Shown: positions 54,178 through 63,387 of the stretch, one piece after another
Numbering within the stretch: position 1 is the first letter of the stretch
Layout: each line of letters begins with the position of its first letter
Assembly: GCF_000314005.1 (NCBI RefSeq)
Contig: NZ_JH980292.1
Span: 3,072,021 to 3,136,020 of the forward strand
DNA: 64,000 nucleotides
Source of the DNA: Spirulina subsalsa PCC 9445
GTDB taxonomy: Bacteria; Cyanobacteriota; Cyanobacteriia; Cyanobacteriales; Spirulinaceae
Reading direction: 5' to 3'
Notes under the pieces: model-generated
Told to the model about the DNA's origin: nothing
The model's input: the letters and a program-made list of their open reading frames with translations, nothing else
Database searches by the model: none
Made by a program: the position numbers and the translations under genes

Positions 54178-54390
54178 CTTAGTGCCATTCGTTGGGGTGG
54201 AAAGCTAGGGCTGAGATAGGGCAAACCTTCGCCCAGTAAGGGATAAGGCAAAGGTTTACAACGTTCCTTATCTTGATCGTCGGAAGAAGACCCTCGATTT
54301 TATCGACGGGATGAATTACGACATATTAGAACAGCATACCCCGAACTGTAAAATCCTGCTATAATCTTAGTCACAATGAGCAAGAATTGA

Positions 54391-55303
54391 ATGCTTAACC
54401 TTACTTACAACTACAAGATAATTCCAACCAAAGAGCAGACAGAGAAGATCGAATTAAATTTAACTGTCTGCCAATCTGTTTGGAACTATGCTTTGGCCAA
54501 AAGAAAGCTTTGGTCTAACAGTCGTAGTTGTCAGGTTAACGCTTGCTCTATTCGTTCTGAATATATTGTTGCTCCCTTTGAATATCCTAACTACCCTACT
54601 CAATCTGCCAATTTAACCCAAGCTAAAAAGACTAACGATTTCCTTAAGTCTGGTAATGCCCAAGCGATGCAGCAAACATTGCGGAAATTGGAGCGGGCGT
54701 TTAACGACATGAAAAGCAAGGGACTAGGTTTTCCTCGCTTCAAAAGGAACATGAAGTCTTTTAATTTAGTTAGTAGCAGAATTGAAGTCAATGGTAACAA
54801 GCTAAAGATGCCTCTATTGGGTAAAGTTAAGCTGGTCAAATCAAGGGATATTCCAGAGGGTTTTAAGATCAAACAAGTTCAAGTAATCAAGAAAGCATCG
54901 GGTTACTATGTCAACTTAGCAATTGAGCTTGATGTTAATATCCCAACCCCAATACCTCATGGTCACGCTTTGGGGATTGATGTTGGGATTCAAAGTATGC
55001 TGGCAACTTCCGACGGTTTGATTCTTCCTAGACCGAAGTTTTTAGATAAAGCACGGCGTAAGATTAAATTACTACAAAGAAGGCTTAGGAATAAAAACAA
55101 AGGTTCTAATAAATGGCAGAAGCTACAGCATCGGATCGCTCTATTACATGAAGCCGTAGCCAACAGAAGAAAGGATTACCATTTCAAGTTAGCCCATCAA
55201 CTCTGTGATGGAGTCGGTAGTAAAACAGCGTGGATTAACTGCGGTCGGTGCGCCCGTGGTCAAACAGCCCAGTAATGGCGTTCTGTCGGGGACTTCGGTC
55301 TAG
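54391..55303 (+). pseudogene. TnpB (RNA-guided nuclease) with internal deletion
   Basis: The frame from 54391 (MLNLTYNYKIIPTKEQTEKI) encodes the N-terminal wedge, REC-like and RuvC-I parts up to HALGIDVGIQSM (catalytic Asp) and on to KLAHQLCDGVG. It then jumps out of frame. The last part in the +1 frame reads QRGLTAVGAPVVKQPSNG and ends TSV-TAG at 55301-55303, which is the normal TnpB C-terminus. About 100 residues, including the second RuvC acidic residue and the zinc ribbon, are missing. The reading frame stops at 55275 without the frame change. It cannot be an active nuclease. Confidence 0.8.
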
Positions 55304-55351
55304 ATAAGAGTCTATATGGGAATCCCTCGCTTTCAGCGATGGGAGGTTCAA
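55304..55351 (+). ncRNA. Right-end omega-RNA-like hairpin of tnpB copy 1
   Basis: CCCTCGCTTTCAGCGATGGG folds as a hairpin (TCGCT/AGCGA), followed by AGGTTCAA. In TnpB systems this region is the 3' part of the guide RNA scaffold, and the bases after the element end (from about 55352) would be the guide. It is intact although the protein is not. Confidence 0.5.
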
Positions 55352-55790
55352 TACTGTCTCCGTGTCCCACGGACTAGGTAGGTCTAGCCCAAATCCTCGG
55401 TAGAGAAGGACAGAATTAGGAGTTCTTAAGCAAATCAAACAAAGTATAACATTTGTTCACACTCCCCACACCCCCCTATTCCCTCAGGGAACCTATGGGC
55501 AAAATTGCTTACAGTTGGGTAGAGCGAACCGAGCAATTGCCACCTTTCCTAAGCATTTTGACCCAGTTTTGCCCCGTTTAAATATATAAATTTAGTTATT
55601 AAGTCAGCCATCTTACGGAGAACTTTACAAAAAATTTGCACAAAATACTGACTTCTTGATGAAATCTTGTTTGCACTCGGCCGAAAATCGGTTTTTAATA
55701 AACATAAGCAAAAGGTTAACCCCTTATCTGCTAGACGTTTTGACCGTTTCTGAACTAGGGCTGAAATAACTCACTCAGGAGAACAACACC
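55352..55790. other. Intergenic region, upstream of the first PEP-CTERM gene
   Basis: About 440 bases. The part from 55650 contains ATCTTGTTTGCA and CCGAAAATCGGTTTTTAATA, which correspond to ATCTTGTTTGCA and CCCAAAATAGGTTTCAATA before the second PEP-CTERM gene, so the control region was duplicated with the gene. Nothing else was recognised. Confidence 0.55.
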
Positions 55791-56471
55791 ATGAAAAAAT
55801 TTATCTCTACTGTACTCGTCTCTTCCGCCATTGTCGCTACCGGATTAGCCTTCACTGCACCTGAAGCCTTTGCTCAAGGTCGTCCGGGTGGTGGTGGCGG
55901 CGGTGGCGGTGGTGGCGGCCAACAAGGTCAAACCTGTGATGTGAACAACTTTGATCCTGCCGCCTCTTTTTGTGAAGGGTCTTTTGATGGCAATGATGTT
56001 AATTTTGCGGCTGAAATCAATGATGTGTTTGGGATTGGCGATTTGGGCTTAACTTGGAACTTGGATGCCAAAATTGACATTGAAAGTAGTGGTTTAGTTT
56101 TATCGGGTCCCAATACCTTAGATTTCGGCGTTTCCGTCCTTTACAACAGCACCACGGAAGGCAGTCAAGGGACTTGGAATTTTGGGACTGGTTTATTTGA
56201 TGAAGCATTTGTCATCGTTCTCAAAGCAGCCAACTCCTTCAGCGCTTATTACTTTGAAGCGGGTACATCCATTTCTCAAGGGTGGTGGGATACCATTGGA
56301 ACCTCTGCTAACCGTAATGGTACTGCCGCCGAATTGTCCCACATTTCCCTCTACTTAGCCAGTTCTCCGGGTGGTGGTGATGATGACACCAGCGTACCTG
56401 AACCTGCTACCTTATTAGGTTTAGCCTTAGTGGGTGGTGCTTTTGGTTTAAGCCGTCGTCGGTCTTCCTAG
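55791..56471 (+). CDS. PEP-CTERM sorting domain protein, paralogue 1
   Basis: 226 aa. Signal peptide MKKFISTVLVSSAIVATGLA (cleavage at AFAQ), then a Gly tract (RPGGGGGGGGGGGQQ, residues 31-45), and a beta-rich domain (NNFDPAASFCEGSFDGNDVN, DLGLTWNLDAKIDI) with paired cysteines. The C-terminal signal is VPEPATLLGLALVGGAF with GLSRRRSS. Exported and processed by an exosortase not seen in this window. Paralogue 2 lies 430 bp downstream. AGGAGAACAACACC precedes the ATG. Confidence 0.9.
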   Translation: MKKFISTVLVSSAIVATGLAFTAPEAFAQGRPGGGGGGGGGGGQQGQTCDVNNFDPAASFCEGSFDGNDVNFAAEINDVFGIGDLGLTWNLDAKIDIESSGLVLSGPNTLDFGVSVLYNSTTEGSQGTWNFGTGLFDEAFVIVLKAANSFSAYYFEAGTSISQGWWDTIGTSANRNGTAAELSHISLYLASSPGGGDDDTSVPEPATLLGLALVGGAFGLSRRRSS

Positions 56472-56602
56472 GTTTACAGTTTGGCAAGAGGATAAGGACG
56501 ATTCAAGACTTGCCCCACTGCCTGATCAATTTCTTCTGAAACGGCTTTTCCCGAATCCGGAGAGAAGAGTTTTAGCCTAAGTCTCAAAACGGTTTAATAA
56601 GG

Positions 56603-56638
56603 AGAGGGTTAGAGTTATGGCTTTAACCCTCTTGTTCT
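56603..56638 (+). terminator. Terminator after PEP-CTERM paralogue 1
   Basis: GAGGGTTA (56604-56611) pairs perfectly with TAACCCTC (56624-56631), followed by TTGTTCT. Confidence 0.7.
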
Positions 56639-56900
56639 CAGTAGGAATGCTGAATTATTTTCTAAACTGAATACTGTTTAAAATACTTGATTTTACTGAG
56701 GAAAATTAAACTTAAAAATCTCTTGACAGAGCCTTTATAAAATTGCTCCATTTCTTTACGTTATCTTGTTTGCAGCGTCCCCAAAATAGGTTTCAATAGA
56801 GATATAGGAAAAAGTTAAGTCCTATTCGTCTTAAGTTTTGATACTTTCTAGTCACAACAATTTCTAGTCGCAACAAGCTCTACCAACTCAGGAGAACACC

Positions 56901-57533
56901 ATGAAAAAATTTATCTCTACGTTACTCGTCTCTTCCGCCCTCGTTACTACCGGATTAGCCTTCGCTGCACCTGAAGCCTTCGCGCAACAAGTGGGTCAAA
57001 CCTGTGACGTGAACAACTTTGATCCCGCCGCCTCCATGTGTGAAGGGTCTTTTGAGGGCAATGATGTTAACTTTGCGGCTGAAATCAATGATGTGTTTGG
57101 GATTGGCGATTTAGGCTTAACTTGGAATATGGACGCCAAAATCGATATCACAGAAAATGGGGGTGGTGTATTATCGGGTCCGAATAGCTTAGATTTCGGC
57201 GTTTCCGTCCTCTACAACAACAGCACGGAAGGCAGTAAAGGAACTTGGAATTTCGGCACAGGTTTATATGATGAGGCATTCGTCATCGTTCTCAAAGCGG
57301 CTACTTCCTATAGTGCTTATTTCTTTGAAGCGGGAACTTCCATTTCTCAAGGTTGGTGGGACACCATTGGAACCTCTGCCAACGCCCGCAATGGTAAGGC
57401 TGCTGAATTGTCTCACATCTCCCTCTACTTAGCCAGTTCTCCTGATCCTAATCCTGTGCCTGAACCTGTTACTTTATTAGGTTTAGCCTTAGTGGGTGGT
57501 GCGTTTGGTTTAAGCCGTCGTCGTTCTTCCTAA
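56901..57533 (+). CDS. PEP-CTERM sorting domain protein, paralogue 2
   Basis: 210 aa, about 80 percent alike by eye to paralogue 1, from MKKFISTLLVSSALVTTGLA to VPEPVTLLGLALVGGAFGLS. It lacks the Gly tract, having only AQQVGQT at the junction after the signal peptide. The rest aligns without large gaps. It follows the same AGGAGAACACC ribosome-binding site. Likely a surface or matrix protein; function unknown. Confidence 0.9.
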   Translation: MKKFISTLLVSSALVTTGLAFAAPEAFAQQVGQTCDVNNFDPAASMCEGSFEGNDVNFAAEINDVFGIGDLGLTWNMDAKIDITENGGGVLSGPNSLDFGVSVLYNNSTEGSKGTWNFGTGLYDEAFVIVLKAATSYSAYFFEAGTSISQGWWDTIGTSANARNGKAAELSHISLYLASSPDPNPVPEPVTLLGLALVGGAFGLSRRRSS

Positions 57534-57595
57534 ATTGCCATTCTAAGATGGGGGACAGTCTCCTGCATCGGGTTGAAGAAAATTCAATAGGAAAA

Positions 57596-57623
57596 AAAGG
57601 GTTAGATTGTATCTAACCCTTTT
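57596..57623 (+). terminator. Terminator after PEP-CTERM paralogue 2
   Basis: AAAGGGTTAGAT (57596-57607) and ATCTAACCCTTT (57611-57622) form a perfect 12-bp stem with a 3-base loop TGT. It can work in both directions because A-runs and T-runs flank it. Confidence 0.85.
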
Positions 57624-57642
57624 GCCATTTCAGCGTGAACTC

Positions 57643-58887
57643 ATGATTTTGCGTAACTCCCCCCCCTCTTTTGTGGTTAATCGCGATCGCCTAATTCGGA
57701 CTCTGGAACATTTAGGCTCCATTGGCGAAATTCCTAATGGGGGAGTCTGTCGTTTAGCCTACTCCCCAGAAGATATTGCAGCGCGGAAGTTAGTCCAGCA
57801 GTGGATGAGAGAAGCAGGGATGAGGGTACAGATTGACAGTGCAGGGAATATTATTGGTCGGTATGACGGAGAAAATCCCCAGGCCTCTGCTTTAGCGACG
57901 GGATCTCACTTGGACACCGTTCCCACGGGAGGCCGTTATGATGGGGCCTTGGGTATCCTCGCTGGATTGGAAATGGTGCGCGTATTGCAGGAAAACCAAG
58001 TCCGCTTACATCGCCCAGTTGAGGTCATTGTCTTTACCGATGAAGAAGGGACAATGATTGGCAGTAAGGCGATGTCGGGGAGTTTGGTCAATGATTCGGG
58101 CTATTATCGCCGCCCCGATGGGACAGACATTCAAACCTGTTTAAGGCGGGTGGGGGGGGATTGGGATACTATTTATCAAGCTAAACGCAGTCCCCAAGCG
58201 TTGGCGGCCTTTGTGGAGTTGCACGTTGAACAGGGGCCTATTTTGGAGTCAATGGGGCAGTCTATCGGGGTGGTGGAGGGGATTGTCGGACAACGGCGCT
58301 ATCAAATTATTATTGAGGGTCAAGCAAATCATGCTGGGACAACGCCCATGTATCTGCGGGTGGATGCTTTAGTGACGGCGGCTAAAATTGTCTTGGCCGT
58401 GCAGGATATTGGCAATAGTCCCGGTCAACAGGTGGCAACGGTGGGGCAGTTGAATGTTTTTCCTAATGCGGTGAATGTGATTCCGGGACGGGTGGAAATG
58501 AGTCTAGATATTCGGGATTTATCCAATCGACATCTAGAGGCGTTGATGGAACAATTGCGGCTACAGTTGGAAGAAATTGCCAACACTACCCAGAGCAAAA
58601 TATACCTCAATCCCTGTCTACACAATGAACCCGCCCTCGCAGAACCCTACATTCAACAAATCATTGCCCAAGTCTGTGATGAGTTACAACTAACCTATAC
58701 CCACCTCCCCAGTCGGGCGAGTCATGATGCCCAAGAATTAGCCCGCATCACCGACATGGGGATGATTTTTGTCCCCTCGGCCGCTGGGGTGAGTCATGCG
58801 GTGACAGAATACACTACCCCAGAGGATTGTGTGAACGGCGCTCAAGTGTTGTTAGAAACGTTTTTTAAGTTGGGGTTGGCTGAATAG
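57643..58887 (+). CDS. M20 family amidohydrolase (allantoate/N-carbamoyl amino acid type)
   Basis: 414 aa from the ATG at 57643 (MILRNSPPSFVVNRDRLIRT), chosen because an earlier ATG falls inside the terminator hairpin. Metal-site segments are ATGSHLDTVPTGGRYDGALG, VIVFTDEEGTMIGSKAM and AFVELHVEQGPILE, with a lid domain (NHAGTTPMYLRVDAL) and the final SRASHDAQELARI and SHAVTEYTTPEDC. Members hydrolyse allantoate, ureidoglycine or N-carbamoyl-L-amino acids. The exact substrate cannot be told from sequence. Single gene. Confidence 0.85.
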   Translation: MILRNSPPSFVVNRDRLIRTLEHLGSIGEIPNGGVCRLAYSPEDIAARKLVQQWMREAGMRVQIDSAGNIIGRYDGENPQASALATGSHLDTVPTGGRYDGALGILAGLEMVRVLQENQVRLHRPVEVIVFTDEEGTMIGSKAMSGSLVNDSGYYRRPDGTDIQTCLRRVGGDWDTIYQAKRSPQALAAFVELHVEQGPILESMGQSIGVVEGIVGQRRYQIIIEGQANHAGTTPMYLRVDALVTAAKIVLAVQDIGNSPGQQVATVGQLNVFPNAVNVIPGRVEMSLDIRDLSNRHLEALMEQLRLQLEEIANTTQSKIYLNPCLHNEPALAEPYIQQIIAQVCDELQLTYTHLPSRASHDAQELARITDMGMIFVPSAAGVSHAVTEYTTPEDCVNGAQVLLETFFKLGLAE

Positions 58888-58954
58888 GTCTGCTTGTGGG
58901 GTTAAGGTGTCGGGTGTCGGGTGTCGGGAATCGGTGTAGGGGCGCAATGCTTGC

Positions 58955-60354
58955 CATTGGTGTCAACTTAACGAGAGAGAGGGGAAAAAGAAAAGAATGG
59001 GAAAAACCAGAGGGAAGAAGAAAATGAAATAAGTAAGAGAGAGGAAAGGAAGATGAAAAAGAGAGCAAAGCAACGGCCTAGAAAAGAGGGGAATCCAGAT
59101 TTACGTCGTCAGCGTCAAACCCCAGCATTAGAAATTCCTCAATTGGTAGAAGAACTGAAAGAATATTTAACCCCTTGCTTATTTACCCCGTTAAAATATG
59201 TACAGGGTAATCATGAGAAACTGATGAGAGAGCGACTGTTGACTCTGCCCGTCATGGTAGCGTTAGTGGTGAGTTTGGTCTATCGAAATATCCCCGGATT
59301 AAGTGAAGCGGTGAGACTTTTGCAAGAAGAAGGATTGTTGTGGGTAAAACCGTTAAAAGTCAGTAAACAAGCTGTCTCTAAAAGATTGATGAATTTTCCC
59401 GCAGAAATTTTTGCTGTTCTCCTCAAAAGACTGTTAGACAAAAGACCAGACGTTGCGAAGAAAAATCCCTTAGAAAAACAAGGGGAAACTGTAAGGGAAA
59501 AATTTAGCACTCTGTGGATAGCAGATGGTTCAACCCTAGAACAGCTTCGGAAACGGCTAAAAATCGCCCCGAAAGAATCTGGGGAACTTGCCGGAAAAAT
59601 CATGGTGATAGTCGAAGCTTTGACCCAAGTGCCTGTAACGATGTGGTATGAAGAAAATGCTCGATGTAATGATAAAATTTGGGGTCAAGAGTTATTAGAA
59701 ACTCTCCCTGAATCGGGCTTATTGATTTTTGATCTGGGCTTTTTTTCTTTTAGCTGGTTTGACCAATTTACTCAAGAAAATAAGTTTTTTATCACCCGAA
59801 TGAGAGGCCAGACATCTTATCAGGTTCAACGAGTTCTTTCTGCATCGTTCTAATCCTTGTCATCATCCCGTTCGATTAGTTTCTGTGCTCTGGGGTAAAA
59901 CTTGGTATTATTATTTAACTAATGTCCTTGACGCTCGGCATCTTTCTCCTCAAGAAGTTTGTGATTTATATCGGAGAAGGTGGAAAATTGAAGAAGCCTT
60001 TTCCTTCACTAAACGTCTTTTGGGGTTAGCCTATGTTTGGGTGGGACATATTAATGGTGTACAAATCCAGATTCTCTCCACTTTGATTTTTTACACGGTT
60101 TTAAACCAATTAGTCGCCGAAGTAGCGATCGCACTTCATCAACCCAAGGAAAAAATCTCTGTGGAGATGGTTTTCCGTAGCTTATACTATGTGGCTAAAG
60201 CTGTGCTGCGAGGCGAAAACCCTGATACAGTGGCATATTTAGCTGAGCGAGCCAAGTTATTTGGTCTGATCAAAGCCGAGAGAAAACGACATCGACAAAA
60301 AGACGCTCTTTCTCGGCTAATTTGGGATCCCATTCCCTTAAGTTGACACCAATG
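58955..60354 (+). mobile_element. IS4-family insertion sequence, 1400 bp, with 9-bp target duplication
   Basis: Perfect 17-bp terminal inverted repeats CATTGGTGTCAACTTAA (58955-58971) and TTAAGTTGACACCAATG (60338-60354). The 9-bp AATGCTTGC is present on both sides (58946-58954 and 60355-60363). The target is the dispersed GC hairpin, now split into 58936-58954 and 60364-60370. The transposase gene inside is frameshifted. Confidence 0.93.
59053..60346 (+). pseudogene. IS4-type DDE transposase with a frameshift
   Basis: Frame 1 starts MKKRAKQRPRKEGNPDLRRQ (59053) and runs to a stop near 59853. The protein continues in another frame from about 59840 (HPVRLVSVLWGKTWYYYLTN) to 60346. Catalytic residues are present: Asp in LWIADGSTLEQL, Asp in LLIFDLGFFSF, and the YREK signature in YRRRWKIEEAFSFTKR. 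Length if restored is about 430 aa. One indel near 59840, or programmed frameshifting, would account for the break. Confidence 0.88.
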
Positions 60355-60363
60355 AATGCTTGC

Positions 60364-60453
60364 GCCCTAGGGAGTCGGGTGTCGGGAATAGGTAATAATT
60401 ATCAATTCTCCCTCTCTCCCTCTCTCCCCCTCCCCGTCAAGATTGCCCCCCAA
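60364..60453. repeat. Remainder of the split repeat block after the IS
   Basis: GCCCTAGGGAGTCGGG is the right half of the hairpin/heptamer unit interrupted at 58954, followed by CCCTCTCTCCCTCTCTCCCC. It ends against the crtH stop. Confidence 0.75.
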
Positions 60454-61989
60454 CTAATAGCCCAAATCCACCGCCACCCGATGCGCACAGGCAAAACCGG
60501 AAAACGCCACCGCATTTAAACCTTGTCCGGGGAATGTACTATCCCCCACACAATATAAACCCGGAATAGCCGTCCGATTGAAAGGCATCCCCAACAATCC
60601 CGCCAACTTGCGGCGGGGAATGGGGCCATACGTCCCATCATCCCGACCTAAAAAGCGGCGATGGGTGCGCGCCGTTCCCACCTCTTGATAGTCAATCGCT
60701 TGGGTTAAATTGGGGAAAATCTGCTCTAAACGGTCAATAATCCGGTCTGCGGCCGCTTCTTTTTTCTCCTCATATTCCTTACTTGATAAATTTTGCCAGT
60801 CCTTAATCCAACTGGGTGTAAAACTGTGGATGATGTGATGGCCGTCTGGGGCTAAACTGGGGTCGAGTAGGGTAGGAATCGAGACAAAAATAGTCCCCTC
60901 GGCTTCTTCCATCTTGTCCCACTCTTCCAGCAGAATATGATGGCATTCAGTTCCCTGCGGTAACACCGAGGCCTCAACCCCTAAATGTAAACTGAGAAAA
61001 CTAGGGGACTTTTGGTAACGTTCTTTCCAGCGTTTTTCTGAGGGAGGCATGAGTTCCGAAGGGAGGAGTTTCTCAAAGGTATCCCAACGGGTGGCATTAG
61101 AAACAATCCGCGTCCCATAGTAATGTTCTCCCGTTGCCAGTTGCACCCCTACAGCCCGACCATTTTCTAGAATGACTTGACTCACCCGGGCTTTATATTG
61201 AATCTGTCCCCCAGCTTTTTCTAGCCCTTCCACCAGTTTCTGGGCAATTTGTCCCACTCCTCCTTTGGGGTAATTAATCCCGCCATAATGTCGGTCAGAA
61301 AAGACCATCCCAGCGTTAATCATGGGAGTTTTAGCGGCCGGTACCACCGACCAGCAGTAACACTCCATGTCAATGAATTTGAGTAATTCGGGGTCTTTAA
61401 TATAGCGTCGGGCAATATCCCCCACATTTTGGGGGAGATATTTCACTAAACCTAAACAAGCGAGGGGGTGTTGAAAAAAGACGCGGAATAAATAACCCAA
61501 TTCTTCGAGGGAGAGTAATTCCATAACATTGAGGCAGTTAAACACCCGCCAACACTCGTCATAGAAGCGACGAATGCCTTGACGTTCTTGGGGAAAGCGA
61601 TCGCCTAATTCCCCTAGAAACTGCTCATAATCCCGATGCACCTTGAGTTCCAGACCTTGGGGCAAGTGATAATGAATCTGGCAACTATCGGGAATCGTCT
61701 CAATTTTCATCCCCACAGCATCTAAAGCACGGGTGAGTAAATTCGTTGTGCCTTCCGTGCCGAAGCCAAAAATCATCGAGGCCCCCACATCAAAACAATA
61801 GCCCTCGCGCTCAAAATAGCCCGCACTGCCCCCCGGAATCAAATACCGTTCTAAAACCAGAACCTTAGCCCCCTTCGCGGCGAGTTGGGTGGCCGTCACC
61901 AGTCCACCAATCCCCGAACCAATGACAATCACATCATAATCCGGGCGAGTCGATGCAGGATGGGAGGGAGTAGGCGCTGTTTTGGTCAT
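60454..61989 (-). CDS. crtH: Carotene (prolycopene) isomerase
   Basis: 511 aa starting [20 protein letters not shown]. The FAD-binding motif [20 protein letters not shown] follows. The [56 protein letters not shown] and C-terminal [20 protein letters not shown] segments fit CrtH/CRTISO rather than phytoene desaturase. It isomerises poly-cis lycopene from CrtQ/CrtP to all-trans. It is followed by heptamer repeats. Upstream is a COP23 gene on the same strand, with a terminator between. Confidence 0.9.
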   Translation of the reverse strand: MTKTAPTPSHPASTRPDYDVIVIGSGIGGLVTATQLAAKGAKVLVLERYLIPGGSAGYFEREGYCFDVGASMIFGFGTEGTTNLLTRALDAVGMKIETIPDSCQIHYHLPQGLELKVHRDYEQFLGELGDRFPQERQGIRRFYDECWRVFNCLNVMELLSLEELGYLFRVFFQHPLACLGLVKYLPQNVGDIARRYIKDPELLKFIDMECYCWSVVPAAKTPMINAGMVFSDRHYGGINYPKGGVGQIAQKLVEGLEKAGGQIQYKARVSQVILENGRAVGVQLATGEHYYGTRIVSNATRWDTFEKLLPSELMPPSEKRWKERYQKSPSFLSLHLGVEASVLPQGTECHHILLEEWDKMEEAEGTIFVSIPTLLDPSLAPDGHHIIHSFTPSWIKDWQNLSSKEYEEKKEAAADRIIDRLEQIFPNLTQAIDYQEVGTARTHRRFLGRDDGTYGPIPRRKLAGLLGMPFNRTAIPGLYCVGDSTFPGQGLNAVAFSGFACAHRVAVDLGY

Positions 61990-62095
61990 TGGTCTTCAAC
62001 AAATTGCACAAATGGGAGAGCAATCCTTATTTTACGGTGTTTTGTTGGCTCTATCCTCTGTCTTGTAGTGCAAAAAGTTAGCCCCCACCCACGAG

Positions 62096-62131
62096 AAACC
62101 CGGCGCTGGTCATCCAGAGCGCCGGGTTTGC
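62096..62131 (-). terminator. Terminator between the COP23 gene and crtH
   Basis: AAACCCGGCGCT (62096-62107) and AGCGCCGGGTTT (62118-62129) form a perfect 12-bp stem. It lies just after the COP23 stop on the minus strand, where the T-run side is GTTTCTCGTGGG, so the signal is a strong hairpin with a weak T-run. Confidence 0.7.
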
Positions 62132-62144
62132 CCTACCTGCAATC

Positions 62145-62951
62145 TTAGCGGAAATTATCCGGGTTTAAAGTCCGACCAGACCCCGGATTCCCCGGATTGC
62201 GGACGGGGCGGGGTGTATTCCGAATTGGACTACTTTGGCGTAAGTGAGTCCCTGTCCCCCCATCGGAGGGAGCGAGGAAGGGGCGCAAATTAATCCCACC
62301 GGGCGAAGACATCGGCGCACCGCCACCTGTGGCACCACTGCCGCCTAAAATGCCCCCTAAGTTAGAGGTATCAATCCCTAACACATTGCCCAGTTCCCCG
62401 ATAATGCCGCCGACATTACCGCCATTAATAAAAGTGTTTACCCCTTGAGTCGCTTGGCCACTATCGGCCAGTGTGAGATTTTGGAACACTTGATCCCGTG
62501 TAGCGATGGGGTCTTGTCCGGGAGGTACTGTTAAGACAATACGACAACTGGGATCTGTTTGGGTCGTCACACAAATAACATTATAGTTATTTTCTATCCC
62601 CGTTCGTAGTTCTAACAGGCCATCGGGACGATATTGTTCTAAGCGTTGGCTGATGGTATTACAGCGTTTATCCGCCGTCCAGCCGCCCCCTAAGTCTTGG
62701 GGAGATGCCCAAGGATAAGCGTATTCTGGCTGCTCTTTGGGGGTATACATCACGGTGTAAGACCCGTTGTTATATTGGCAGGTAAAACGGGGGTCGTCTT
62801 CCGTTTGTATAATGACATCTTCTGCTTCTGTGGTCGCTTGACTCAGCAGGAGAGGGCTATGTTCTGTAGCTTGGGCGCTTCCGGCACTCAGCAGCAGCGC
62901 AAGACCGACCAGAGGCAAGGAGAGAGTTGAGTAGCTGGTTCGATATTCCAT
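62145..62951 (-). CDS. COP23-domain secreted protein
   Basis: 268 aa starting MEYRTSYSTLSLPLVGLALL, with a signal peptide ending at SAQATEH. The domain has conserved cysteines (RFTCQYNNGSYTVMY, DKRCNTISQRLEQYRPDG, VICVTTQTDPSCRIVL) that match the circadian oscillating polypeptide COP23 family, known as clock-controlled membrane-associated proteins in cyanobacteria. The C-terminal third is Gly/Pro/Asn-rich (GGILGGSGATGGGAP) and ends in a basic NPG repeat region. Role unknown. Confidence 0.8.
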   Translation of the reverse strand: MEYRTSYSTLSLPLVGLALLLSAGSAQATEHSPLLLSQATTEAEDVIIQTEDDPRFTCQYNNGSYTVMYTPKEQPEYAYPWASPQDLGGGWTADKRCNTISQRLEQYRPDGLLELRTGIENNYNVICVTTQTDPSCRIVLTVPPGQDPIATRDQVFQNLTLADSGQATQGVNTFINGGNVGGIIGELGNVLGIDTSNLGGILGGSGATGGGAPMSSPGGINLRPFLAPSDGGTGTHLRQSSPIRNTPRPVRNPGNPGSGRTLNPDNFR

Positions 62952-63120
62952 GATATCTGATGGTATTGAGGACTATATTTAGGTGTACAAAGATGAGAGT
63001 TGAAATCCTGTCGATTGCAATGGGTGCAATTAGGTTATGGTAGAGCAGACCTTATTTCTGTCTTCTAGACGTAGGTCAATCAGGATTGTTCCCACTGTTG
63101 CGATCGATAGCCCGTTAATC

Positions 63121-63387
63121 ATGAACCAACCAATCACCCAGGAAATTCTTGTTTGTCAAAACCGCACCTGTCGCCGTCAAGGGTCTGAAAAAATTTTGAA
63201 GGTGTTGGCTGGGTGTGATCTTCCGGGGGTGCGTGTTGTGGGGTGTGGGTGTTTAGGACATTGTGGGAGTGGTCCAATGGTGTTGATCTTGCCGGAGTTG
63301 CTTTGGTATGAGGGGGTGACGCTGGGGGGGATTCAGGCGATTATCTTGATCGTCGGAAGAAGACCCTCGATTGTATCGACGGGATGA
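63121..63387 (+). CDS. (2Fe-2S) thioredoxin-like ferredoxin, 3' end replaced by a tnpB element
   Basis: Starts MNQPITQEILVCQNRTCRRQ at 63121; ATG choices upstream are less likely. The thioredoxin-like 2Fe-2S motif is CQNRTC and, 30 residues on, GCGCLGHCGSGP. From QAIIL the natural C-terminus should follow, but the element inserted after TTGAT (63346-63350) supplies the last 12 codons (VGRRPSIVSTG). The truncation removes only the terminal helix, so some function may remain. It is preceded by a COP23 gene in the opposite direction. Confidence 0.8.
   Translation: MNQPITQEILVCQNRTCRRQGSEKILKVLAGCDLPGVRVVGCGCLGHCGSGPMVLILPELLWYEGVTLGGIQAIILIVGRRPSIVSTG

Larger units (their letters stand above)
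54278..55351 (+). mobile_element. IS200/IS605-type tnpB element, copy 1, internally deleted
   Basis: The left end CGTCGGAAGAAGACCC follows directly after TTGAT (54273-54277) and contains a hairpin-prone CCCTCGAT..ATCGACGGG. The right end lies near 55351 (CGCTTTCAGCGATGGGAGG, then TTCAA), of the usual tnpB 3' structure. No tnpA is present, so it is a tnpB-only element. The left 110 bp are nearly identical to copy 2 at 63351. Confidence 0.8.
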
